The notes under the pieces are model-generated. The model saw nothing but the letters and a program-made list of their open reading frames with translations, was not told the origin of the DNA and did no database searches. Shown piece after piece: positions 18,139 through 26,772 of a DNA stretch of 64,000 nucleotides. The stretch spans positions 288,440 to 352,439 of the forward strand of contig JAGKSB010000001.1 of NCBI GenBank assembly GCA_017942165.1, in the 5' to 3' direction. Position numbers and translations under genes: made by a program. The stretch comes from Rhinopithecimicrobium faecis (GTDB taxonomy: Bacteria > Bacteroidota > Bacteroidia > Sphingobacteriales > Sphingobacteriaceae). Position 1 is the stretch's first letter. Every line of letters begins with the position of its first letter.

Positions 18139-19413
18139 ATGCCGGAGCATTTAGAAGATAAAACGATCTTTTCCCTACTTGAAGTAGCTAAAAGCATTCA
18201 AAAAGCCATTTCTGAACGCTATAAAAGCCTCTATTGGATAAAGGCGGAGATGAATAAGCTTAATTTCTACCCCCATTCTGGACACTGCTACCCGGAGTTA
18301 GTTGAGAAAAAAGACGGTAAGATTGTCGCAGAGATGCGCGCCATACTTTGGAAAGCAGACTATAACCGCATCAATACCAACTTCCAAAAAGTGCTGCAAG
18401 AGCCCCTGCGAGAAGGTATTACCATGCTCTTCCAGGCGGCAATTTCCTATGACCCACTCTACGGATTTAGCTTACGTATCGTTGATATTGACCCTACTTT
18501 TGCTTTGGGTGAATTAGAAAAAGAGAAAAAAGAATCAATTCGAAAATTACAGGAAGAGGGTATTTTCCAGGCTAATAAATCAATCGCATTTCCACAGCTC
18601 CCAAAGAGAATCGCCGTAATTTCTGTTGAAAGCTCTAAAGGATTTTCAGATTTCCAACAGATTATATCCCAGAATCCTTGGGGGTATCATATGGAGATTT
18701 ACCTCTTCCCTGCACTACTCCAAGGTGACAAGTCCATTCCCTCCATTATTAAGCAGCTTACTGCCATTGCAGAACAGCTTGACAACTTTGATGTCGTAGC
18801 CATTATCCGCGGTGGTGGTGGTGAGGTAGGTCTTTCCTCCTATAACAACTACTTACTTGCTCGCGCTATAGCAATCTTTCCCATTCCTGTGTTAACAGGC
18901 ATTGGCCACTCCACCAACGAAACTGTTTCTGAGATGGTAGCCTATAAAAATGCGATTACGCCCTCCGAACTCGCGGACTTTGTGATACAGAAATTTCATA
19001 ACTTCTCCATCCCTGTTACGCATGCGCAAGAAACTATTATACGCTGTGCAAAACTTATTTTTGAGCAACAGCAACGTACCATGGATCAGCTAGCAAACCG
19101 TATTAATTGGTCGACAAAACAGCATTTCAAAACACAAAAATTACAACTAAAAAATCTAGAGAAAGACCTTAACCAACAGGCTAAGCAGCTGCTTAGGGAG
19201 CAGTTGCTCATCTTAAAGAATATAGGGCGCATCGTCCAACTCGCAGACCCCAAAAATCTACTTGGCAAAGGATTCAGTGTGACCCATATTCATGGAAAGC
19301 TTCTCACGAGCACGAGCCAATTAAAATTGGACGACTTTATAGAAACAACTTTAGAACATGGTACGTTTGTAGCCAAAGTAACTGCCATAGACACGCATAT
19401 TAACACGAAATAA
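18139..19413 (+). CDS. xseA: Exodeoxyribonuclease VII large subunit
   Basis: 424 residues. An N-terminal OB-fold domain (about 10-110, with YWIKAEMNKLNFYPHSGHCY) is followed by the catalytic domain with IAVISVESSKGFSDF, IIRGGGGEVGLSSYNN and IPVLTGIGHSTNETVSEM, then a long coiled-coil C-terminus that binds the small subunit. Exonuclease VII degrades single-stranded DNA from both ends. xseB follows 54 bp downstream on the same strand. The stop codon lies inside a duplicated segment. The promoter gives essentially no leader. Confidence 0.96.
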   Translation: MPEHLEDKTIFSLLEVAKSIQKAISERYKSLYWIKAEMNKLNFYPHSGHCYPELVEKKDGKIVAEMRAILWKADYNRINTNFQKVLQEPLREGITMLFQAAISYDPLYGFSLRIVDIDPTFALGELEKEKKESIRKLQEEGIFQANKSIAFPQLPKRIAVISVESSKGFSDFQQIISQNPWGYHMEIYLFPALLQGDKSIPSIIKQLTAIAEQLDNFDVVAIIRGGGGEVGLSSYNNYLLARAIAIFPIPVLTGIGHSTNETVSEMVAYKNAITPSELADFVIQKFHNFSIPVTHAQETIIRCAKLIFEQQQRTMDQLANRINWSTKQHFKTQKLQLKNLEKDLNQQAKQLLREQLLILKNIGRIVQLADPKNLLGKGFSVTHIHGKLLTSTSQLKLDDFIETTLEHGTFVAKVTAIDTHINTK

Positions 19414-19464
19414 CAACACGAAATATCAGTACTGTATATATACACGAAATAACAACACGAAATA
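19403..19464 (+). repeat. 23-bp direct repeat covering the xseA stop and the xseA-xseB gap
   Basis: The 23-bp unit beginning ACACGAAATAACAACACGAA is present at 19403-19425 and again at 19442-19464. Each unit is itself a near-double of ACACGAAATAACA. The first copy includes the xseA stop codon; the second ends three bases before the xseB ATG. Confidence 0.9.
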
Positions 19465-19467
19465 ACG

Positions 19468-19677
19468 ATGGAAAAATATACCTACAGCGAAGCATTCATG
19501 GAATTACAACAGATTGTCTCTCAAATTGAATCAGCCGATATCGACATTGATACGCTATCTGAAAAAATAAAAAGAGCTTCCGAATTAATTGAAGTATGTA
19601 AAGCCAAACTAACGGCCACTGAGCAGGAAGTAACGAGCTTACTTGCCAAACTTACTCCTCCCAATACCCCGGAATAA
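19468..19677 (+). CDS. xseB: Exodeoxyribonuclease VII small subunit
   Basis: 69 residues, the usual size. The sequence (YTYSEAFMELQQIVSQIES; DIDTLSEKIKRASELIEVC; KLTATEQEVTSLLAKL) is the helical hairpin of XseB, which coats the coiled-coil arm of XseA. Position directly behind xseA confirms it. The stop codon abuts a block of 26-bp tandem repeats. Confidence 0.95.
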   Translation: MEKYTYSEAFMELQQIVSQIESADIDIDTLSEKIKRASELIEVCKAKLTATEQEVTSLLAKLTPPNTPE

Positions 19678-19680
19678 CAT

Positions 19681-19820
19681 CGAAAGATAAAACCGATGAT
19701 TAACACCAAAGGATAAAGCTGATGATTAACATTGAAGGATAAAGCTGCCAATTAACATTGAAGGATAAAGCTGCCAATTAACATTGAAGGATAAAGCTGC
19801 CAATTAACATTGAAGGATAA
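19681..19820 (+). repeat. 26-bp tandem repeat array (about 5.4 copies) after xseB
   Basis: Units run at 19681, 19707, 19733, 19759 and 19785 with a 10-bp partial at 19811. The last three full units are identical (TGAAGGATAAAGCTGCCAAT then TAACAT); the first two have drifted. The copy number is likely unstable. There are no variable spacers, so it is not CRISPR. The unit has stops in all frames and codes for nothing. Confidence 0.92.
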
Positions 19821-20004
19821 TTCTTAGGAAATAACAGCCTGTATAATCCGCCCCTAAAGCCTCCTTAAAAGCCTCCTTAAAAAGCTTCAAATTGCCCGCT
19901 TAAAATAGATTTTATTTAAAAGTTAAGTTTTAATGTTTTTTTTGGCTAATTTTGTGCAATTTAAATTTAGTCTTATTAAGGACAATACTAATTATACAGT
20001 GCAA
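19821..20004 (+). other. Intergenic stretch before the TonB receptor gene
   Basis: Together with the repeat array this makes about 330 bp without a gene. It holds a small direct repeat (AAGCCTCCTTAAA, about 19856-19880) and a -7 box TAATTTTG (19947-19954) about 50 nt ahead of the chosen ATG at 20005. No small gene was seen. Confidence 0.6.
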
Positions 20005-22776
20005 ATGCGCCAGATATACAGCAGCTTATGTGTCGGAATAGTTCTACTTAGTTCCGGAATTGATGTGTTATATGCCCAACAAAACTCTAAAAATTTGTTG
20101 CAGATAACAACTTCATCAACAAATCAAGTTATTCCTAGGGCAACAATTCACCTCCTGGGAAAGAAAGAGTATTCTTTAACGACCGATGCCAATGGGCAGC
20201 TGGACTTCACGCAAATTCCTGCAGGGAGTTACATCTTGGAGTTACGGCATATAGGTTATAAAGCTTTTCGACAACGCCTGCAACTCCCCTTATCGCAACC
20301 ATTATTAATAGCTTTAAATAGACTAGAAATAGCTATCGATGAAGTATATATTACAGCGAAAGAATCCTCGAATATCAGCCGCTCTTCAGTCATAAACCGA
20401 AAAGCTATGGAGCATTTGCAGCCCTCGAGTTTTACGGATATTCTGGAGCTCTTACCTGGAGGAAGAGCAAAAGATCCTTCTTTAATGCAGGTGAATGGAA
20501 TCAATCTACGGGCTGCGGGAAATCCGAGCTCCAACTACGATATCAACTCCTTGGGGACGGCTTTTGTGATGGATGGAAACGCCATTAACAACAATGCGAA
20601 CATACAGTCAGTGAATGGATTTTCTACGTCCGGGAATAATGAAAGACGCAATATATCCAATATTGGCGTTGATATGCGATCCCTGAACACAGATAATATT
20701 GAGAAAATAGAAATTATCCGTGGTATACCTTCTGCAGAGTATGGAGATCTCACTTCTGGCGTCATTTTAATAGATCGAAAGAAAGGGTTTACCCCCTGGT
20801 CGGCACGCTTAAAGTCGGATGGATTCAGTAAACTATTTTCCGTAGAAAAAGGATTCACAAATCTTAAACGAAACTTTAAGATTAATATTGATGCGGGCTA
20901 TTTAGATGCTAAAAGTAACCCCACAGATATTTACACAAATTTTAAACGTGTAAATGCTTCTGTACGCATGGAGAAAACGTGGCAGAAGGAGCGGGCAACC
21001 TATGTATATAGTAACAACCTAGACTATAAGACCACCATAGATGGGGAGCGTATAGACCCTGATAATGATTTCCTGCTAACGGATAAATACCGCTCGCAAA
21101 ATCAAGAATTCCGACTGGCTAATAATTTAAAAGTTTTCTTCAAAAAATTAGATTGGTTGAAGTCGCTAGACTTTACTTCCAACCTCTCTTATAGTAGCAA
21201 TCGCATTGAAGAAACTCGCTTATTTCAAGCTAAATCTGCGGAGATTCTGACAAACTCGCTTCTTCCAGGCTCCCATGAAGCGTCTTTTATCAAGCCTTCC
21301 TATATTTCTAATTTAACAGTCGATGGGCAGCCATTTACAGCGCAAACTAAAGCCCTCGCAAAGATTGTATTTAATAAAACTCCGCTAAAGCATCATATAA
21401 AGGTAGGGGTAGAATCCAACTACTCGAAGAATTTCGGTAAAGGCCAGCAATTTGATTTGGACCTACCGCCGACTTCATCACTCACAGCACGTCCTAGGGC
21501 GTATGACGACATTCCTGGATTACATCTATTGACTGCATTTGCGGAAGATCAGCTAAGCATTAAAGCCGGAAAACACCGCTTTGAAGCGATGCTTGGTATA
21601 CGTGCTTTTTCGTTGACAAGCCTCGATCAGCGTTTTGATTTAGCGAATAAAGTTCAAGTAGATCCCCGAGCGAATGTCCGTTGGGAGCTCCCTACTGTTC
21701 AGCTTGCTGGAAGTCCTTTGCGCCTTTCGCTATCGGGAGGGTACGGTATTCATACCAAGACGCCAACATTGAGCATGCTGTACCCGAGTTTATTCTACCG
21801 CGATATCACTGAACTTAGTTATTATACGGCAGATCCTGCCACGCGCTTAGCTTGGGTGAATACCAGCATCTACGATCCGACAAACAGACAACTTTCTAAT
21901 AGTAGAAATAAGAAATGGGAGTTTGGAGCTGATGTAAGCTATAAATCTAATCAGTTTTCCGTAAACTATTTTCAAGAAAATCTTCAAGATGGCTTCCGTG
22001 ATATGAGCCACTTCGAGACGATATCTTTTACAAAATATAACTCCAACTCCGTCGACCCTACAAACTTAACTTCGAAGCCATCGATCACGGATTTTACAGG
22101 CGAGGCACAGCAGCAATATTATGGATATCAACGGGTGGAGAACGGCTCACAAGTGAATAAAAAAGGAATTGAATATACCTTTAGCTCGGCACGTATCCGA
22201 GGAATTAATACACGTGTCACCGTAAATGGCGCCTGGTATATCACCAAATATAATACCTCGCAAGCGTATTATAAAACTATACCCTCCAATGTTATTACCG
22301 ACGGAAAAACCCTCCAATATCTAGGGTACTATGAAGATCCTGATGGAAATACTTATGAGCAGCTGAATACCAACCTAACGCTAGACTCCTATCTCCCACA
22401 ATGGGGATTGACATTTTCATCGTCTATTCAAAGTTTATGGTATTTTGATACACAACGTCAATATATGTCAGGTTCCCCTGTTGGCTACTACGATATTGAA
22501 GGGCAGTATTTTGATTATACGGAGGCCAATAAAACGGATGGTATCCTTTCCAATCTGACCACGAAATACGGCGAGAATATTTTTGACAAATACCGCACAC
22601 CGATTGATTTACAAGTTAATTTTAAGGTGACCAAAGACATTAAACAACGCATAAAAGCGTCTATGTTTGTCAATCGCCTATTTACATATACACCCAGCTA
22701 TGAACGTAATGATGTAACCATACGTCGCCGTAGTGCTGCTCCTTACTTCGGGATGGAGATATCTATTAATTTCTAG
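20005..22776 (+). CDS. TonB-dependent receptor with carboxypeptidase-like regulatory domain
   Basis: 923 residues from the chosen ATG. The frame is open from an ATG at 19933, but a signal peptide begins only at 20005 (MRQIYSSLCVGIVLLSSGID, cut after LYAQ) and the -7 box at 19947-19954 lies between the two, so 20005 is the likely start. A regulatory-like beta-sandwich (about 30-110) is followed by the plug (SVINRKAMEHLQPSSFTDIL; IEIIRGIPSAEYGDLTSGVI) and a barrel ending in GMEISINF. It heads a four-gene unit with a DUF4876 lipoprotein, a beta-barrel protein and a cytochrome c peroxidase. The ligand is unknown; a metal or metal chelate is plausible. Confidence 0.9.
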   Translation: MRQIYSSLCVGIVLLSSGIDVLYAQQNSKNLLQITTSSTNQVIPRATIHLLGKKEYSLTTDANGQLDFTQIPAGSYILELRHIGYKAFRQRLQLPLSQPLLIALNRLEIAIDEVYITAKESSNISRSSVINRKAMEHLQPSSFTDILELLPGGRAKDPSLMQVNGINLRAAGNPSSNYDINSLGTAFVMDGNAINNNANIQSVNGFSTSGNNERRNISNIGVDMRSLNTDNIEKIEIIRGIPSAEYGDLTSGVILIDRKKGFTPWSARLKSDGFSKLFSVEKGFTNLKRNFKINIDAGYLDAKSNPTDIYTNFKRVNASVRMEKTWQKERATYVYSNNLDYKTTIDGERIDPDNDFLLTDKYRSQNQEFRLANNLKVFFKKLDWLKSLDFTSNLSYSSNRIEETRLFQAKSAEILTNSLLPGSHEASFIKPSYISNLTVDGQPFTAQTKALAKIVFNKTPLKHHIKVGVESNYSKNFGKGQQFDLDLPPTSSLTARPRAYDDIPGLHLLTAFAEDQLSIKAGKHRFEAMLGIRAFSLTSLDQRFDLANKVQVDPRANVRWELPTVQLAGSPLRLSLSGGYGIHTKTPTLSMLYPSLFYRDITELSYYTADPATRLAWVNTSIYDPTNRQLSNSRNKKWEFGADVSYKSNQFSVNYFQENLQDGFRDMSHFETISFTKYNSNSVDPTNLTSKPSITDFTGEAQQQYYGYQRVENGSQVNKKGIEYTFSSARIRGINTRVTVNGAWYITKYNTSQAYYKTIPSNVITDGKTLQYLGYYEDPDGNTYEQLNTNLTLDSYLPQWGLTFSSSIQSLWYFDTQRQYMSGSPVGYYDIEGQYFDYTEANKTDGILSNLTTKYGENIFDKYRTPIDLQVNFKVTKDIKQRIKASMFVNRLFTYTPSYERNDVTIRRRSAAPYFGMEISINF

Positions 22777-22785
22777 GAAAGCATC

Positions 22786-23973
22786 ATGAAAAAATACCTT
22801 TTTATTATCGTTACACTGCTGACAGCCATGGCCTGTCAGAAAGATAACTTACAGACGCAAAGCACAGTAGCACTCATACAAATTGATAAGCCGCAAAACT
22901 TAAAGAATGCGCAGTTAAGCCATATTAAGCTGACGGCTAGGGAAGCAAATACAGGCTTAACAACGCTGCTGGACGTATCTCCAGAAGGACTACTAACGCA
23001 GAAACTACCTTTCGGAAGCTACACCTTCTCCTTGGAAGCCACGATTTCTTATGAGGTTGGTGAAGAAAAGGTTCAGGGAAAAGCAAAATCTTATGTGGAA
23101 AATGTCCTTGTAAAACCAGAGACGTCCCCGACAGTTTGTAAATTTTTCTTAATCAATGAGAAAGCTAATTTTGTTATTAAAGAGCTTTTCTACACGGGGA
23201 ATACCACCCCTGAAGGGAAGTCCTATAATGGGGATAAGTATTTTCTAATTTACAATAATTCCGATTCCGTTTTATACGCCGATGGGCTCTTAATTTCGCA
23301 ATCGAAATTTTTAACGAGTGCACAAAATATGTATACTCCGGATGTGATGAATGAAGCTTTTACAACGAGTCAAATTGTAATGATTCCCGGCGATGGAGAT
23401 GACTACCCAATTCAACCAGGAGCGCAGTTTGTCGTTGCTAATAACGCTATTAATCACCTAGAGTACAACTCGAATTCCTTGGATTTATCAACGGCAGAAT
23501 TTGAAATTGATCTAATTGCGAGCATCAATGTCGATAACCCACTCGTTCCAAATACCATTGGCGTAACGGGTTCCCTATTAATGAATAATCAAGGTCTACA
23601 GAGTTACGTCATCGCCAAGCTTCCGAAAGATGTAAGTGTCGATCAGTATTTAAAGGATAACTTCTATACTTACTCCTGGAAAAATGCCTTAGGGAATACC
23701 CAGACGTCAACGGGATATAAATTACCGAATGACTATATTATTGACGCTGTAAACGTCGGCATACAGCAAAACTATCAATGGTTGGTAACAGCTCCTTCCA
23801 TCGATATGGGCTACACCTATACGTCGGTCATCAATGCCGACCTCAACCGATTCGGAAAGTCCGTGATCCGCAAGGTGCTTTCGACTTCTGCAACGGGAAA
23901 AGATATTTTACAGGATACTAATAACTCTGCGGCAGATTTTATTCCGCAGGCTAAACCTTCGCTATACAAATAA
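22786..23973 (+). CDS. DUF4876 family lipoprotein
   Basis: 395 residues. Signal peptide with lipobox TAMAC, then a beta-rich protein: an N-terminal domain (LIQIDKPQNLKNAQLSHIKL) and a longer C-terminal domain with NFVIKELFYTGNTTPEGK and DKYFLIYNNSDSVLYADGL. This is the pattern of DUF4876, found in Bacteroidota behind a TonB receptor and ahead of a beta-barrel protein. Probably a surface ligand-binding partner of the receptor 9 bp upstream. The ligand is not known. Confidence 0.82.
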   Translation: MKKYLFIIVTLLTAMACQKDNLQTQSTVALIQIDKPQNLKNAQLSHIKLTAREANTGLTTLLDVSPEGLLTQKLPFGSYTFSLEATISYEVGEEKVQGKAKSYVENVLVKPETSPTVCKFFLINEKANFVIKELFYTGNTTPEGKSYNGDKYFLIYNNSDSVLYADGLLISQSKFLTSAQNMYTPDVMNEAFTTSQIVMIPGDGDDYPIQPGAQFVVANNAINHLEYNSNSLDLSTAEFEIDLIASINVDNPLVPNTIGVTGSLLMNNQGLQSYVIAKLPKDVSVDQYLKDNFYTYSWKNALGNTQTSTGYKLPNDYIIDAVNVGIQQNYQWLVTAPSIDMGYTYTSVINADLNRFGKSVIRKVLSTSATGKDILQDTNNSAADFIPQAKPSLYK

Positions 23974-23974
23974 G

Positions 23975-25516
23975 ATGCAGTCATTAAAATTTATTGGAAC
24001 GCTATTAGTAGCGTTAGGCGCAAATAGCCTGCATGCGCAAGATCTTACGGCCGATACCCTTGCTCAAGATACTGAGCAGCAATTAACCCTGCAATGGTTG
24101 GAGCAGCAGCATATTGGCAAACGCTTTTACGACGGGTATTTTCAGCAAGCAGGATTGAAGCGCTATGAGCGTGCTGCGAACTACACGGATCTTTCCATGG
24201 GCTATCATAACTCCACACAAGATCTATACCTACAACAGACGGGAGCGGGTAGCCAAGGTTATCAGATAGGAACAAAATCCTATCAACGGGTATCCAATAG
24301 TGGGTTCCAACTGTGGGGGGAAGCATTTTATGAAAATACAAAAATTAAAGATCAACGTTTTAATGAGCAAATAGACTACGATAAGATTTATCCCTACGTC
24401 CTTTCTGACAGCGTGGGTGGTGATTTAAACCAAGAACGTTATTATATTCAAGGAGGAATGGCTAAGCAGGTGGAGGATTGGGATTACGGTCTTTCCGCTT
24501 CCTACCTGGCGAATCAAGCCTACCGAAAGGTGGATCCTCGACCTATTAACACCAGCTCGGATTTGAAAATTCAGTTGGCAAGCTCCTATCAGCTGAATAC
24601 GAAATACCGCCTAGGGATAGCCCTGGATGGGGAGAAATATATCCAGCAATCTTCTGTGAACTTTGTTTCTCAATTATTTCAGTCACCCCTGTATCACGAT
24701 GCTGGCTTTGGAGCCAATAACTTATTATTGATGTCTTATTCCTCCACACAGCATATGAGCTACTCCTATGGGGGGAGTATGACGTTAATTCCAGCAAATC
24801 AACAAGGCCTTTATGCCTCTTTAAAGTATTTGAAAACGGATCTTGACAAATCTGTTTCAGGCATTTATGCGCCCGTTTCTAGTTTTCAACAACAGCAAGT
24901 AAAAGTCGCTGTAGGTTACAATAAAAGTTTTTCAGAAGGCGCCTCTTTAAAATTAGATGCCACGGCGGCAGCACAAAAGAAGACTGGTGAGGAAAGCATC
25001 TTTTATATTGACCCTTCACGCAACAGCTTACAGCTGTTGTCGAACAATGAAACATTCTCCGATAGACAGGAACATTATACTTTCAATGCGCTATGGAGTC
25101 AAGATAGGGTAAATTATTCGTGGAACATCCTCTTAAAAACAGCCTATGACAAGCAGGATACCTACTACTTGTTACCCGAAAGACAACAGCAGTATGACCG
25201 CTTTCAATCCGCCATCTATGGGCAGCTATTAAAGCCACTTTCCAAGGGCTTGATCTCCGCACGTGTCGGCTATGGCCTGATGAAACATAGCAACGCGCAG
25301 GCAAGCTGGGATATGTCTTCAGCGCCCGAGCAGGTGCAAGCGATGTTGCTGTCAAATTATAAGTATTTAACCACCGATAGACAGTTTTATTCCGGCGAAG
25401 TACGCTATGACGTTAAACTTTCTAAAGGACTTCAAGTCTTTGTTATAGCACAGGGATCACAAACAACAAGAATAAAACAACAAGAATATTCCCTACGCTT
25501 TGGATTTCTTTTTTAA
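23975..25516 (+). CDS. Outer-membrane beta-barrel protein (DUF6850-like)
   Basis: 513 residues with a signal peptide (1-21, ending LHAQ). The rest is alternating amphipathic strands with many Tyr and Gln residues and a C-terminal SLRFGFLF, a barrel-closing end. It starts one base after the DUF4876 stop and ends 13 bases before the peroxidase ATG. Barrel proteins of this kind accompany DUF4876 lipoproteins, and I believe they are now grouped as DUF6850. Its role is unknown; it may be an exit pore or scaffold. Confidence 0.75.
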   Translation: MQSLKFIGTLLVALGANSLHAQDLTADTLAQDTEQQLTLQWLEQQHIGKRFYDGYFQQAGLKRYERAANYTDLSMGYHNSTQDLYLQQTGAGSQGYQIGTKSYQRVSNSGFQLWGEAFYENTKIKDQRFNEQIDYDKIYPYVLSDSVGGDLNQERYYIQGGMAKQVEDWDYGLSASYLANQAYRKVDPRPINTSSDLKIQLASSYQLNTKYRLGIALDGEKYIQQSSVNFVSQLFQSPLYHDAGFGANNLLLMSYSSTQHMSYSYGGSMTLIPANQQGLYASLKYLKTDLDKSVSGIYAPVSSFQQQQVKVAVGYNKSFSEGASLKLDATAAAQKKTGEESIFYIDPSRNSLQLLSNNETFSDRQEHYTFNALWSQDRVNYSWNILLKTAYDKQDTYYLLPERQQQYDRFQSAIYGQLLKPLSKGLISARVGYGLMKHSNAQASWDMSSAPEQVQAMLLSNYKYLTTDRQFYSGEVRYDVKLSKGLQVFVIAQGSQTTRIKQQEYSLRFGFLF

Positions 25517-25529
25517 ATTTGTAGCAACT

Positions 25530-26657
25530 ATGAAACGATTTATAAGTATTTCTCTTTTTCTAGCGATGATTATTTTAGGCACTGCCTTTGTAAGCGATGA
25601 GTCAATTGGGGATTTACGAAAACTGTACAGCAGACCCCTTTCAGAGTGGCCAAAACCAACGCTAGATCCTGGCGTTGTGCATGCTGAATTCAAGCCGCTA
25701 CCCAAATTAGATAGTAGTTACTTCGCACTTATGCGTAGTCCAAAGGTAACTTTAGGAAAGATGCTTTTCTTTGACCCTATGCTCTCGGGATCCAATCAGA
25801 TATCTTGCAGCTCCTGCCACAATCCGCAAACTTCATGGGCAGACCATCAAACGGTCCCTGTAGGGAATGACCATTTAGTAGGCACTAGAAATGCCATTTC
25901 CTTATTAAATGTATATGCTCGAAAAACCTTCTTTTGGGATGGCCGTGCTAAATCGCTGCAAGAGCAAGCGATAGCTCCTATTGAAGCACACAATGAAATG
26001 GCTATGGATCAGGTCGCGCTACCGAAAAAGTTAGCGAAAATAAAAGCTTACCAAGATTTATTCCTACAGGCTTATGGCACGAAGGAAATTACCATGCATA
26101 AAATAACGCAGTCTTTAACGGATTTCCAGCTGACACTAACTTCTCGTAGAAGTCGATTCGATGAGTTCTTAGATGGAAAATATACCGCGCTCACAGATCA
26201 GGAAATCACAGGTATGCACCTCTTCCGAACGAAAGCACGTTGTATGAACTGCCATTCTGGTCAGTTTTTCACCGATGAAGAGTTTCATAATATTGGCTTG
26301 ACGTACTACAAACGTAAGAAATATGAGGATTGGGGAAGGTATCACGTTACAAAGGACCCTGCTGATATTGGGAAATTCCGCACGCCATCTTTACGCGATG
26401 TCATGAATACAGCCCCTTGGATGCACAATGGTCTTTTCGACAGTATGATTGGCGTTATAAATATGTATAATTCAGGTATGCATATGATCGACCCTACGCC
26501 TGAGAAAAAGGCTTTAGATCCCAATTATCCGTTTACCGACCCGCTCTTGAAAAAATTAGAATTAACGGCGACAGAAATACGCGATATTGAAGCCTTCTTA
26601 CAAGCGATAACAGCCACAAAATACCGCATGGATCGCCCAGAAAAACTACCTCGGTAG
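25530..26657 (+). CDS. Di-haem cytochrome c peroxidase, MauG/CcpA family
   Basis: 375 residues from the ATG at 25530, which begins a proper signal peptide (MKRFISISLFLAMIILGTAF). The frame is open from 25500 but that adds a non-signal leader overlapping the previous gene. Two haem c sites, CSSCH and CMNCH, with FWDGRAKSLQEQAIAPIEAH and FRTPSLRDVMNTAPWMHNG, are typical of bacterial di-haem peroxidases. It reduces hydrogen peroxide, or oxidises a partner protein as MauG does, in the periplasm. Placement last in a TonB-receptor operon hints at redox treatment of an imported ligand, which is inference. Confidence 0.92.
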   Translation: MKRFISISLFLAMIILGTAFVSDESIGDLRKLYSRPLSEWPKPTLDPGVVHAEFKPLPKLDSSYFALMRSPKVTLGKMLFFDPMLSGSNQISCSSCHNPQTSWADHQTVPVGNDHLVGTRNAISLLNVYARKTFFWDGRAKSLQEQAIAPIEAHNEMAMDQVALPKKLAKIKAYQDLFLQAYGTKEITMHKITQSLTDFQLTLTSRRSRFDEFLDGKYTALTDQEITGMHLFRTKARCMNCHSGQFFTDEEFHNIGLTYYKRKKYEDWGRYHVTKDPADIGKFRTPSLRDVMNTAPWMHNGLFDSMIGVINMYNSGMHMIDPTPEKKALDPNYPFTDPLLKKLELTATEIRDIEAFLQAITATKYRMDRPEKLPR

Positions 26658-26735
26658 CATGCAATCCGCAGCCTCCGCGTGCAGGCTATTATTACAATAA
26701 AAATGCATGAAAAACTTAAAATTTCATGAAAAACT

Positions 26736-26772
26736 ATGGTTTTAAAAGGAATGACATTCCTTTTAAAACCAT
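26736..26772. terminator. Bidirectional terminator between peroxidase and aldehyde dehydrogenase genes
   Basis: A perfect inverted repeat with 18-bp arms and a single central base (ATGGTTTTAAAAGGAATG and complement). The right arm contains the stop codon of the leftward aldehyde dehydrogenase gene. A short repeat (CATGAAAAACT) occurs twice just to the left. Confidence 0.8.

Noticed and set aside
19681..19820. Possible CRISPR array
   Set aside because: Units are contiguous with no variable spacers and no cas genes are near.
19933..20004. Upstream start for the TonB receptor gene
   Set aside because: The -7 box lies downstream of that ATG and the extra residues precede a complete signal peptide.
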